Assembly: GCA_903917565.1 (NCBI GenBank)
Contig: CAIXBB010000018.1
Coordinates: forward strand, 1-64,000
DNA from: an uncultured cyanobacterium
GTDB lineage: Bacteria; Cyanobacteriota; Cyanobacteriia; PCC-6307; Cyanobiaceae
Direction of reading: 5' to 3'
DNA: 64,000 nucleotides
Positions 43,400 through 52,644 of this stretch are shown piece by piece. Under the pieces are notes generated by a model, which saw only the letters and a list, made by a program, of their open reading frames with translations, searched no databases and had not been told where the DNA came from. Numbering within the stretch: position 1 is the stretch's first letter; every line of letters begins with the position of its first letter. The translations under genes were made by a program, and so were the position numbers.

Positions 43400-43852
43400 A
43401 TGACAGGTGTTCCCCTGCTGTCGACGTTGTTCATGGACGCACCTACGGCCTTCGCCGCGGTCGCTCTCGCCGCCGTCTCCTGGGATGGGGCTCTCACCAT
43501 GGCGGGCACACGGGCCCTGCGCCACGCCCTCGATTACCGCGCCCCCTTCAAGGGACGCAGTGACAAGGACATGATCACCCTGATGGACACCCTGCTTCAG
43601 GGCCTGCGGGCCAAGGGATCGATCGGGCTGATGGAGGAAGCCGCCGCGGTGCTGGATGACCGCCAGCGGCACACTGCCTACGCAGTGGCGGCGGAGATCA
43701 TGCGCTCCGACGGCCCCCTGCAGGACCAGGAGCAGAAGATCCTCGCCGATCTGGCCACCACCCTGCGCCTGGATACCGAGGAAACCAACAAGGTCCTGGA
43801 GGTGATGGACGTCCTCCATGCCAGCATCCTGGAGCCCGCCGTGAGCGCATGA
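43400..43852 (+). CDS. TerB-like protein, copy 1
   Basis: The 150-aa all-helical protein resembles the TerB/TerB-like fold. It has AFAAVALAAVSWDGALTMAG at the start of the domain, then paired helices DMITLMDTLLQGLR and HTAYAVAAEIMRSDGPLQDQ with the acidic EQKILADLATTLRL segment, where TerB proteins carry a conserved E-x2-L. Its general arrangement recurs in the gene at 54926. TerB-like proteins bind metal ions and act in membrane-linked stress complexes, but the role of cyanobacterial copies is unknown. Its stop overlaps the next ATG (ATGA). Confidence 0.75.
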   Translation: MTGVPLLSTLFMDAPTAFAAVALAAVSWDGALTMAGTRALRHALDYRAPFKGRSDKDMITLMDTLLQGLRAKGSIGLMEEAAAVLDDRQRHTAYAVAAEIMRSDGPLQDQEQKILADLATTLRLDTEETNKVLEVMDVLHASILEPAVSA

Positions 43853-45009
43853 GTTCCGCCCCCACCGGCCTTCGCATCGCCGTGGTGGGGGCCGGCAGCG
43901 CCGGCCTGCTGCTCGCCTTGATCCTGCAGCGCCAGGGCCACAGGGTCTCCCTGTTCGAGCGCTCCCCGCAGCTGCGCACCGAGGGCTGTGGCATTTTGCT
44001 GGTGAAGAGTGGCGTCGAGGCGGTGGCGGCGGCCGCCATTCCAGGTCTGCTCGACGACCTCCTGGCAGGAGGCCATCCCGTGCAGCGGTTCGTGTTCCGC
44101 AACCTCAGGGGTGATCTGATCGAAGCCAGCCCGGCCGAACGCGAGGCCGGGGAGCTGCCGTCGCTGCTGATTCACCGCCGCGCCATCCTCGACGCCCTCT
44201 GGGGCCATCTCGATCCCGCCTGCTTCCATGGCGGTCGTTCGCTTGTCAGCTGGAACCAGGGCAAGGAGAGAGTCGAGGCGCAGTTCGCCGATGGCCCGCC
44301 ATGGAGTGGTGATCTGCTGATCGGGGCCGACGGAATCTTCTCCAAGGTGGCCTCCCTGCTGTGCCCCGACCGGCGGTTGCAGTACCTGGGGGATCGGGTC
44401 TGGCGAGGGGTGGTGACGGATGAGACGTTCTGCGCCGGCGGGGATTTCTTCGTCTATGCCCGCGGCCGGGGCATCTATGCCAACTTCTTCGATCTGGGCC
44501 CCGACGGGGAGGGCAAAGGGCGCACCCACTGGGGCTTCTTCCAGGAGGAGGAGCTCCCCGACGACCGCGCGACCCGGCAGAGGCTGCTGGAGGAGGGGGT
44601 GCCGGCCGCAGCTCTGGCCAAGCTTCCCGCCGATGCGGCCGCGATCATCAGCGCCACGGCACCGGCAGGGGTGGTGGCGAACTGGTCGTTCGACATCGAT
44701 CCCCTGCCGGCGCTCGTTGAAGGGCGGGTGGCCCTGATCGGCGACGCCGCCCATGCCATGAGCTCCTCCCAGGCCAGGGGGATGACCGCGGGACTGGAGG
44801 ATGCGGTGGCCCTGGCCTTTCGGCTCGCGCCCGGCGCCTCCGCCACCCCCGTGCTCGCCCTGCAGGGCTACCAGGAGGAAAGGCTGCCGGTGGTGCACCG
44901 CTACCAGGAGCGCAGTCGCCAGGTCAGCCGACGTACGGGACGGAAACGCCCCCCCACCCGCGGATCCGCCGGGGCCCACCCACCGGAGCAACACCGAAAG
45001 ATGTTGTGA
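43849..45009 (+). CDS. FAD-dependent monooxygenase (UbiH/zeaxanthin-epoxidase-like)
   Basis: The 386-aa flavoprotein has the dinucleotide-binding motif IAVVGAGSAGLLLAL at the N-terminus, the DG motif LIGADGIFSKV near residue 160 and the GD motif VALIGDAAHAMSSSQARGM near residue 300. These define group A aromatic/olefin hydroxylases. The substrate is unknown. It is translationally coupled to the TerB-like gene before it (4-base ATGA overlap). The last 40 residues are Arg/Pro-rich and unlike the family. Confidence 0.9.
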   Translation: MSSAPTGLRIAVVGAGSAGLLLALILQRQGHRVSLFERSPQLRTEGCGILLVKSGVEAVAAAAIPGLLDDLLAGGHPVQRFVFRNLRGDLIEASPAEREAGELPSLLIHRRAILDALWGHLDPACFHGGRSLVSWNQGKERVEAQFADGPPWSGDLLIGADGIFSKVASLLCPDRRLQYLGDRVWRGVVTDETFCAGGDFFVYARGRGIYANFFDLGPDGEGKGRTHWGFFQEEELPDDRATRQRLLEEGVPAAALAKLPADAAAIISATAPAGVVANWSFDIDPLPALVEGRVALIGDAAHAMSSSQARGMTAGLEDAVALAFRLAPGASATPVLALQGYQEERLPVVHRYQERSRQVSRRTGRKRPPTRGSAGAHPPEQHRKML

Positions 45010-45069
45010 AGGTGACAGTTCAGATCTGGCACAGGGGGCAGAATACAAGTCCCCTAAACGAGGCAAGAC

Positions 45070-45321
45070 GTGACGATCTCCTTACCTCAATCCCGCCTGC
45101 GCACCAACTCCAAGACCTGCCGCACCTACCGGCTTGTGGATCAGCAGGGTGATCCGCATCCCATCCTCGACGATCTCTATGAGTCGCTGGATGCCGCCTG
45201 GACGGAGGCGCTCCACTGGTGGCAGGAGGAGTTCGGCCCCGTGCAGGGACCGGTGGGCATCGGGGTGGAGGTCAGCACCCTGAGCGGCGAATGGCGCACC
45301 CTGCGCTATCCCGGCACCTGA
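45070..45321 (+). CDS. Small conserved cyanobacterial protein, 83 aa
   Basis: The soluble protein has an aromatic-rich helix (DAAWTEALHWWQEEFGP) followed by beta strands (GIGVEVSTLSGEWRTLRYPG). It reads like a compact alpha/beta domain. Translation starts from GTG 45070, with no ATG nearby. I do not recognise the family. It ends 5 bases before the stop of the convergent DUF427 gene. Confidence 0.6.
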   Translation: MTISLPQSRLRTNSKTCRTYRLVDQQGDPHPILDDLYESLDAAWTEALHWWQEEFGPVQGPVGIGVEVSTLSGEWRTLRYPGT

Positions 45322-45326
45322 GGGCC

Positions 45327-45605
45327 TCAGGCCACCGTCACCCCTTTCCAGAAGGCGACCCGGCCACGGATGTTGCTGGCCGCTTGCTTCGGCTCCGGGT
45401 AGTACCAGATGGCATTGGCATTCTCCTTGCCGTCCACCACCAGGTCGTAGTAGTGGGCTTCTCCCTTCCAGCCGCAGAACGAGCGATGGCTTGAGGGCCG
45501 GATGCAGGCTTCATCCATTGACTCCGCCGGAAAGTAGGCATTCCCTTCCACCGTCACGATGTCGTCGCTGCTGGCGATCACCTTTCCGTTCCAGCTGGCC
45601 TTCAT
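45327..45605 (-). CDS. DUF427 family protein
   Basis: The 92-aa protein is a single DUF427 domain: MKASWNGKVIASSDDIVTVE, GNAYFPAESMD, then TFCGWKG-type RSFCGWKGEAHYYDLVVDG and NAIWYYPEPKQAA, ending FWKGVTV. DUF427 forms a small beta-tent-like fold and is widespread in cyanobacteria and other bacteria; its biochemical role is not established. ATG 45605 matches the family start. Confidence 0.9.
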   Translation of the reverse strand: MKASWNGKVIASSDDIVTVEGNAYFPAESMDEACIRPSSHRSFCGWKGEAHYYDLVVDGKENANAIWYYPEPKQAASNIRGRVAFWKGVTVA

Positions 45606-45652
45606 CGTTGACTCCAATCGAAGTGGCGCCATTCTGGCGCCCTCCGATCGGC

Positions 45653-46228
45653 TCACCACCCGGTGGGCTGGTAGATCCGCAGGGTTCCCACCCCCACGGG
45701 GCTGGTCACTGGGTTGGGGCCGGCGGGGATCGCCGTCACCTGGAACAGGTAGCTGTCGGCCTGGATCGGGTTCACCCAGGGCCGCAGGGACACGGTGACG
45801 GTCGCGCCGGGGGGAACAGGCTCGGGGAAGGTGAGGGTGAAGCGCCGGGCGGCCGCTTCGAAGCTGGCCTGCACCGGAATCTGCCGCCCCTCGCGGCGGG
45901 GCACGCCCAGGAAGGCCCGGGTCCGCTCGACAGCGAAGGGGAACTGCCAGTCGGCTCCCCGGATCTGCTGAATGGTCATGCCGCCGAGGGAGGCGCCCGC
46001 CTGCTCATCGAGGCTGAGGGTGAAGAAGTACTCCGCCGGGGATTGACCCACGTCCGTGGTGTAGCTGGTGAGGGACACCTTCCAGGGGGCCCGCAAAAAC
46101 TGGGTGCTCCCGCCCAGCTCCAGGGCATGGGCGCCGGGTTGCATGGTGGCGAGCAGGAGCGGGAGGGCCGCCAGGGGCAGGAGTCCGGCGTCCCCCCCTT
46201 GGGTCCTGCTCCACAAAGGACGTGCCAT
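45653..46228 (-). CDS. Exported DUF2808 family protein
   Basis: The 191-aa protein has a signal peptide (hydrophobic LLPLAALPLLLATMQPGAHA, cleavage after AHA). A DUF2808 domain follows, with SYTTDVGQSPAEYFFTLSLD, GADWQFPFAVERTRAF, and ATVTVSLRPWVNPIQADSYL at the end. DUF2808 proteins are typical cyanobacterial secreted or periplasmic proteins of unknown function. ATG 46228 was chosen over 46240. It follows the GST-like gene by 26 bases. Confidence 0.85.
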   Translation of the reverse strand: MARPLWSRTQGGDAGLLPLAALPLLLATMQPGAHALELGGSTQFLRAPWKVSLTSYTTDVGQSPAEYFFTLSLDEQAGASLGGMTIQQIRGADWQFPFAVERTRAFLGVPRREGRQIPVQASFEAAARRFTLTFPEPVPPGATVTVSLRPWVNPIQADSYLFQVTAIPAGPNPVTSPVGVGTLRIYQPTGW

Positions 46229-46254
46229 GGCCACTCCCACCTATGTCACCGACG

Positions 46255-47550
46255 CTAGAGGGAGGCTCCGGCGAGGGGGTTCGCACCGGCCAGGAAAGGA
46301 GACGGATCCTGGTCACGGCGGTGCTGCACCGGAATCGGCTCCCCCGGTGCCGAGGGGTTGGATGGATCCTGGCGGGCGGTGGCCTCCAGGGAACGCCTCA
46401 GCAGACGGGCCGAGTGCAGTGGCATGTCCCTCGGCACGCTGATGCGATCACACAGATAGCGCAGACCCCTGGCCGATCCAGCCGGAGGGGGACACTCCCG
46501 GCCGGTGATCAGGCGGGTGAGCGCGCAGCGCAACGGTCGATCCAGCCCTGCCGGGCCCAGGGGGTTGCGCGCCAGCAGGGTGTCCCGGTGCCGCAGCACC
46601 CTGGCCAGGGCCACGCCAGCCGCATCGGCCGGCTCGCTCTGGCTGGTTTCGGGGTCGGACCCGGGTGGGGCCACCACCGGCCAGGGGCCAGCGTCGATCC
46701 GCTCCGCCAGAGCCCGCTGCACCGGCGTGCCACTGGCGTGACAGCCACCCATCTGGGGGGGCAGATCGTGGGCATGGGTGTGGAAGTCGCTCTGGGTGCC
46801 CAGATAGGTGGAGCGCTGCTCAAGGTGGCGGAACCAGCGGTCGATGGCGGGGTAACGGTCCCGCAGCAGGTAGCCCTTGAAGTAAGCGAGGCTGGCGTTC
46901 ATCCGCTCGAGGTAGGGCACGAAGATCAGATCCACCGTACCCAGCTCCCCCAGCAGAAACGGCCCGGCGTCGGCGGTGAGGGCGATGGCGAAGTGCTCGG
47001 CGAAGCGCTCGAAGCCCTCCTGGCCCCGGGCCTCCTCAGCGGCCCCGCGACTCGGGACGCAGAGCCACTGGCACCAGGCCCGGAACAACTGACGCTCCAG
47101 CTGGCGCAGGGGAAGCGCCTCCCGGGCGTTCATCCCCAGCCCGAGGGGACCGAAGGTCGTCTCCAGGACCTCCAGGATGCGATCGCTTTCGGTGATCAGG
47201 CGTCCGTCCAGCTCGAGAGCCGGCAGCATGCCGCCCCGCACCAGATCGGTGTACCAGGGTTCCTTCTGCCCGTAGCAGAACATCGTCACCTTACGGATCC
47301 GATACGGAACCCGACGCTCCTCGAGCCACAGCCAGACTTTCTGGCAGTAGGGGCACCAGGCGTGGTGGTCCCGGTACAGGGTCACCCTGACCTCCCCTTC
47401 CGGGTGGCCGAACAGACGCTGCAGGGCCTGGGCGCTGGTGGGCCCTGTGGATGGATCGGTGAAGGCTGGCGTCGCCAGGGCCGACGCCGCTTCGGAGGTC
47501 AGCTGCGCCCAGTCCAACGGCTCAGGAAGCACGGATGCGAGGCCGGCCAT
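46255..47550 (-). CDS. Glutathione S-transferase family protein with long C-terminal extension
   Basis: The 431-aa protein has a thioredoxin-fold N-terminal domain with the CxxC-like active site [17 protein letters not shown] (about residues 61-77) and the conserved cis-Pro segment [18 protein letters not shown]. An all-helical GST C-terminal domain follows ([20 protein letters not shown]). About 150 residues beyond a normal GST include [19 protein letters not shown]. It probably uses glutathione in conjugation or reduction. Synechocystis has similar GST-like proteins of this size class, but the substrate is unknown. Confidence 0.85.
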   Translation of the reverse strand: MAGLASVLPEPLDWAQLTSEAASALATPAFTDPSTGPTSAQALQRLFGHPEGEVRVTLYRDHHAWCPYCQKVWLWLEERRVPYRIRKVTMFCYGQKEPWYTDLVRGGMLPALELDGRLITESDRILEVLETTFGPLGLGMNAREALPLRQLERQLFRAWCQWLCVPSRGAAEEARGQEGFERFAEHFAIALTADAGPFLLGELGTVDLIFVPYLERMNASLAYFKGYLLRDRYPAIDRWFRHLEQRSTYLGTQSDFHTHAHDLPPQMGGCHASGTPVQRALAERIDAGPWPVVAPPGSDPETSQSEPADAAGVALARVLRHRDTLLARNPLGPAGLDRPLRCALTRLITGRECPPPAGSARGLRYLCDRISVPRDMPLHSARLLRRSLEATARQDPSNPSAPGEPIPVQHRRDQDPSPFLAGANPLAGASL

Positions 47551-47672
47551 GGAGGGGCAAAAGGGCTGCTCAGCCTAGGCACCCCTTGGGAACACCTCCC
47601 CCGCCGGCCCTCGCACCACCACGGACAACGAACCTAATGTTGTTCCACAAGCACGCTCCCCGGCAACACCCC

Positions 47673-48191
47673 ATGTTCGACGCCTTCACCAAGCTCGTGG
47701 CCCAGGCCGATGCCCGTGGCGAATTCCTGAGCCCCGGTCAGATCGATGCCCTGGGAGCCATGGTGGCCGAGAGCAACAAGCGGATGGACACCGTCAACCG
47801 CATCACTTCCAACGCCTCCAAGATCGTCACCAACGCGGCCCGCGAGCTGTTCGACCAGCAGCCCGCCCTGATCGCCCCCGGCGGCAATGCCTACACCCAT
47901 CGCCGCATGGCCGCCTGCCTCCGCGACATGGAGATCGTGCTTCGGTACATCACCTACGCGATCTTCACAGGCGATGCCTCCGTCCTCGAAGACCGTTGCC
48001 TCAACGGCCTGCGTGAGACCTACCTGGCCCTTGGCGTCCCGGGAGCTGCGGTGGCTGAAGGGATCCGCAAGATGAAGGACGCCGCCATCAGCATCGCCAG
48101 CGATCGCAATGGCATCACCCAGGGAGACTGCACCGCGCTGATGTCCGAAGTGGGCACCTACTTTGATCGGGCTGCTGCCGCGGTCTCCTGA
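47673..48191 (+). CDS. cpcB: Orphan phycocyanin beta subunit (second cpcB)
   Basis: The 172-aa protein is a full-length phycocyanin beta chain: [39 protein letters not shown] with the Cys84-equivalent bilin site and the methylated Asn region, [18 protein letters not shown], and [16 protein letters not shown] with the Cys155-equivalent. It is clearly related to the cpcB at 57036 but differs at many positions, and both chromophore cysteines are kept. There is no cpcA, linker or lyase next to it, unlike normal cpc operons. Its downstream neighbours are amt and a PII gene, hinting at nitrogen-linked expression. It has its own terminator. Confidence 0.93.
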   Translation: MFDAFTKLVAQADARGEFLSPGQIDALGAMVAESNKRMDTVNRITSNASKIVTNAARELFDQQPALIAPGGNAYTHRRMAACLRDMEIVLRYITYAIFTGDASVLEDRCLNGLRETYLALGVPGAAVAEGIRKMKDAAISIASDRNGITQGDCTALMSEVGTYFDRAAAAVS

Positions 48192-48222
48192 TCAGCCCCT
48201 AGATCCGCTCAGCAAGAGAATC

Positions 48223-48253
48223 AAGGCCGGGGACCGCTTCCCGGCCTTTTTTT
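48223..48253 (+). terminator. Rho-independent terminator after orphan cpcB
   Basis: AAGGCCGGG (48223-48231) pairs with CCCGGCC (48240-48246) across a short loop and is followed by seven T residues. It lies 32 bases after the stop codon and should give a monocistronic cpcB transcript. Confidence 0.85.
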
Positions 48254-48283
48254 GTGACCGTTCGCTCGCCAACCGGGAACTTT

Positions 48284-48297
48284 GTTCTATTCGCTAC
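48284..48297 (+). promoter_or_regulatory. Weak NtcA-like site upstream of amt
   Basis: GTTCTATTCGCTAC matches GTA-N8-TAC with one mismatch (GTT for GTA). It lies 66 bases before the amt start, where nitrogen control by NtcA would be expected. The nearest TANNNT element (TAGGTT at 48344) is too far downstream for the usual NtcA-dependent spacing, so this is tentative. Confidence 0.3.
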
Positions 48298-48362
48298 ACA
48301 GAGATGCATCCCCGCAGCGGAAGGTGTCCTCATGAACTTTTCATAGGTTCCCCTCCACCACC

Positions 48363-50163
<1,801 letters not shown>

Positions 50164-50200
50164 ACCAGACGGCCCCGCCGTCTGGAGCCCACACCACCCG

Positions 50201-50229
50201 GAGCTGACCATCACGGTCAGCTCTTTTTT
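50201..50229 (+). terminator. Rho-independent terminator after PII gene
   Basis: GAGCTGACC (50201-50209) and GGTCAGCTC (50215-50223) form a perfect 9-bp stem with a 5-base loop, followed by six T residues. It ends the amt-PII transcript 38 bases after the stop codon. Confidence 0.92.
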
Positions 50230-50314
50230 ATTGGTGGCCCGCTGGCAGACCTGTCGCGGAAAACCCAGCCGGGGCAGCGGCCGCTCCTTTGCCTGCTGGA
50301 ACCCAGAGGCCGGC

Positions 50315-51685
50315 TCAGATCAGGCGCGATCCGGAGGCCGCCCGGCGCTGGGAGGGGTCGAACACGGCCGCCACGGTGCGAATCAGCCAGCGCCCCGAGG
50401 CTGTCACCTCCACCAAACCCTGGCCATCGGCCTGGCTCAGCCGCACCAGGTCGTCGTCGGCGAGGGCCTTCAGATCCGCCCATTCTCGGCAGAAGCGCTG
50501 GGGATCGATCGCCACCCGGAACTGGCACATCACCTCCCGGATCAGCGCCCGCCGCTCCAGCACCTCCGGATCGCTAACCAGCAGCCCCCGCTCCACCGGC
50601 AGCTGCCCGGCGGCGATGCTGGCTCCATAGGCCTTCAGATCCCGCTGGTTCTGGCAGAACAGGCCGGGGAACTGGCTGATCGCCGTTGGCCCCACCCCCA
50701 GCAACTCCAGTTCCCCGCCGGTGGTGTAGCCCTGGAAATTGCGGTGCAGGCGCCCCTGGCGCGCCGCAACGGCCAGGCTGTCGCCGGAGAGGGCGTAGTG
50801 ATCCATGCCGATGGCGTCGAAGCCGCAGCCGCCCAGCCGGGAGGCGGCACTTTGCAGCATCTGGAGCCGCTGCCGCTGGGAAGGCAGATCCTCCCGTGCG
50901 ATCTTGCGCTGCAGGGGCAGCTGGTCGGGGAGGTAGGCGAAGGAGAACAGGGAGACCCGATCGGGGCGCAGGTCCTGCACCAGGGCCAGGGTGGCGTCGA
51001 AACGCTCCGGGGTCTGAAGTGGCAGTCCGCAGATCAGATCCACGTTGACGCTGTCGAAGCCCGACTCCCGCATCCAGGCCATGGCCCGGCGCAGATGGTC
51101 CACCGGCACCACCCGGTTCACCGCCTGCTGCACCAGGGGGTCGGCATCCTGAATGCCGAAGCTGATCCGGGAGAAGCCCAGGCGACGCAGGGCCACGACG
51201 TCCTGGCGGCTGAGGACCTCGGGATTGACCTCGATGGAGGCCTCCAGGTTGTGCTCCAGATCAAAGTGACGCTCGATCAACCTCCAGAGGCTCTCGCGCT
51301 CGGGGATCGTCAGGTAGTTGGGGGTGCCCCCGCCCCAGTGGAGCTGGGCCAGGCGGCGGCGCTGGGCGGAGTGGCGGGTGATCAGCTCCAGTTCGCCGGC
51401 CAGGGCCTCCAGGTAGGGACCCACCACCTTCGAGCCGGCGCCGGTGGTGATGCGGTTGCAGCCGCAGAACCAGCAGGCGTTGCGGCAGAAGGGGACATGC
51501 ACATAGAGCGACAGCGGCTCGTCGGTGGGGCGGGCCAGCTGGGCCTCCAGATCGGCCGCCGTGACGCCCCCGTGGAAGGCCGCGGCCGTGGGATAGCTCG
51601 TGTAGCGGGGCACGGGCCGGTCGTGCTTGAGCAGCAGATCGATCGTGGTGGGGCTGGGCGATGAAACGGTGGCCGCTGGGGTCAT
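50315..51685 (-). CDS. hemN: Oxygen-independent coproporphyrinogen III oxidase (radical SAM HemN)
   Basis: The 456-aa enzyme converts coproporphyrinogen III to protoporphyrinogen IX without oxygen. It has HemN hallmarks: RPVPRYTSYPTAAAF, the 4Fe-4S motif CRNACWFCGC (CxxxCxxC), the LHWGGGTPNYL SAM-binding strand, RISFGIQDADPLVQQAVNR, and a C-terminal HemN domain (GYTTGGELELLGVGPTAIS). It lies downstream of a heme oxygenase, an arrangement that matches the low-oxygen chlAII-ho2-hemN operon of Synechocystis. The partner chlAII is not here. Confidence 0.95.
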   Translation of the reverse strand: MTPAATVSSPSPTTIDLLLKHDRPVPRYTSYPTAAAFHGGVTAADLEAQLARPTDEPLSLYVHVPFCRNACWFCGCNRITTGAGSKVVGPYLEALAGELELITRHSAQRRRLAQLHWGGGTPNYLTIPERESLWRLIERHFDLEHNLEASIEVNPEVLSRQDVVALRRLGFSRISFGIQDADPLVQQAVNRVVPVDHLRRAMAWMRESGFDSVNVDLICGLPLQTPERFDATLALVQDLRPDRVSLFSFAYLPDQLPLQRKIAREDLPSQRQRLQMLQSAASRLGGCGFDAIGMDHYALSGDSLAVAARQGRLHRNFQGYTTGGELELLGVGPTAISQFPGLFCQNQRDLKAYGASIAAGQLPVERGLLVSDPEVLERRALIREVMCQFRVAIDPQRFCREWADLKALADDDLVRLSQADGQGLVEVTASGRWLIRTVAAVFDPSQRRAASGSRLI

Positions 51686-51724
51686 GGGAGGGGGGGGGAA
51701 GGGTGGAGGAAGGCGCCGGGGTGA

Positions 51725-52438
51725 TCAGGCCCCTGGACTGGCGATTGCTGGCGTCTCCAGATCGGCCAGCTCCGCCAGCAGCCGCTGGGTGTCGAGGAAG
51801 GCGACCACCGATTCCTCCAGCAGCTCCTCCTCTTCCACCTCACTGAGGTCGAGCTGCTCGAAGGCGTCGTGCAGAGCCTGCTTCAGCTCGGGGATGGGGC
51901 GCTGGAACCGCCAGAACAGCAGGGGCGGCAGGCCCTGGCTCGCGAGGATGGAGTTGGCTTGCTCGGCCAGTTGCTGACCACCGGAGAGATCACCGCCGTA
52001 GCGCACGTAGACGTGGGCCATGAACCGGTGGGGGGCCCGCTGGGCCAGCCGCTGCAGATGCTCCAACCAGATCCCGGCCGCAGCGGAAGCGGGCGTGGCC
52101 GGGAGCGCGGCCAGCCTGGCGATGTCCTGGCACAGGGCCTGGCTGCGGGCAAGGTCTGCCCAGGGGAACCCCCCGGCTCCCAGGGCGGCAGAGAGCAGGG
52201 GGCCCTGGGCCTCGATCATTTCGTAGGCGGGGGCGAGGGCACGAATCAGGGCCGCCAGCTGCCGGGGGCTGGCCTGGCCCGCCAGCAGGGACCGGGAGAA
52301 GGTCATACCCTCGGCCTGGTGGTGGGCGGCACCGATGCGGGCATGGAGCCGGCGCACCCGGGGGCCGAAACCCTTGTGCGCGAGCACATCGACGGGCCTG
52401 GCATGGTCGGAGATGGCGGCAGGGATGGCGGTGGTCAT
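51725..52438 (-). CDS. ho: Heme oxygenase (biliverdin-producing)
   Basis: The 237-aa enzyme opens heme to biliverdin, CO and iron, the first step to phycobilins. Family features are RLHARIGAAHHQAEGMTFSR with the proximal His region, AYVRYGGDLSGGQ-type VYVRYGGDLSGGQQL, and ALHDAFEQLDLSE near the end. Position directly upstream of hemN (39-base gap) suggests it is the ho2-type isoform used at low oxygen. ATG 52438 was used. A strong inverted repeat lies in its promoter region (52502-52528). Confidence 0.92.
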   Translation of the reverse strand: MTTAIPAAISDHARPVDVLAHKGFGPRVRRLHARIGAAHHQAEGMTFSRSLLAGQASPRQLAALIRALAPAYEMIEAQGPLLSAALGAGGFPWADLARSQALCQDIARLAALPATPASAAAGIWLEHLQRLAQRAPHRFMAHVYVRYGGDLSGGQQLAEQANSILASQGLPPLLFWRFQRPIPELKQALHDAFEQLDLSEVEEEELLEESVVAFLDTQRLLAELADLETPAIASPGA

Positions 52439-52501
52439 GGGGAACGGCGCTGGAGGAAAACGGGCCCGGAGGGGCTCTGACTCAGACGCTATAACGTTAC
52501 T

Positions 52502-52528
52502 ATTGTTTCGTGCTTCTGTGGAAACAAT
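52502..52528 (-). promoter_or_regulatory. Inverted repeat in the ho-hemN promoter
   Basis: ATTGTTTC (52502-52509) and GAAACAAT (52521-52528) are perfect 8-base arms separated by 11 bases. On the minus strand a -10-like TATAGC lies at 52493-52488, so the repeat covers roughly -19 to -45 relative to it. Activators that distort or bridge the -35 region bind there. In Synechocystis the related operon is activated at low oxygen by the MarR-type regulator ChlR, whose homologue here could use this site (inference). Confidence 0.55.
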
Positions 52529-52644
52529 TTCGTTGCAACCGCCGAATCCACCACCCGAATCCGCCCCACACACCCCACTGAGCCGCCAGCGCAAGGGAGG
52601 AGCTGCGGCTGCTCCGGAACCCTCGCCATCCCGACACCATGGCT

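Noticed and set aside
43400-43852. Interpretation of the TerB-like genes as a tellurite resistance operon
   Set aside because: No terA, terC, terD or terE neighbours are present, and the pairing with oxidoreductases suggests another role.
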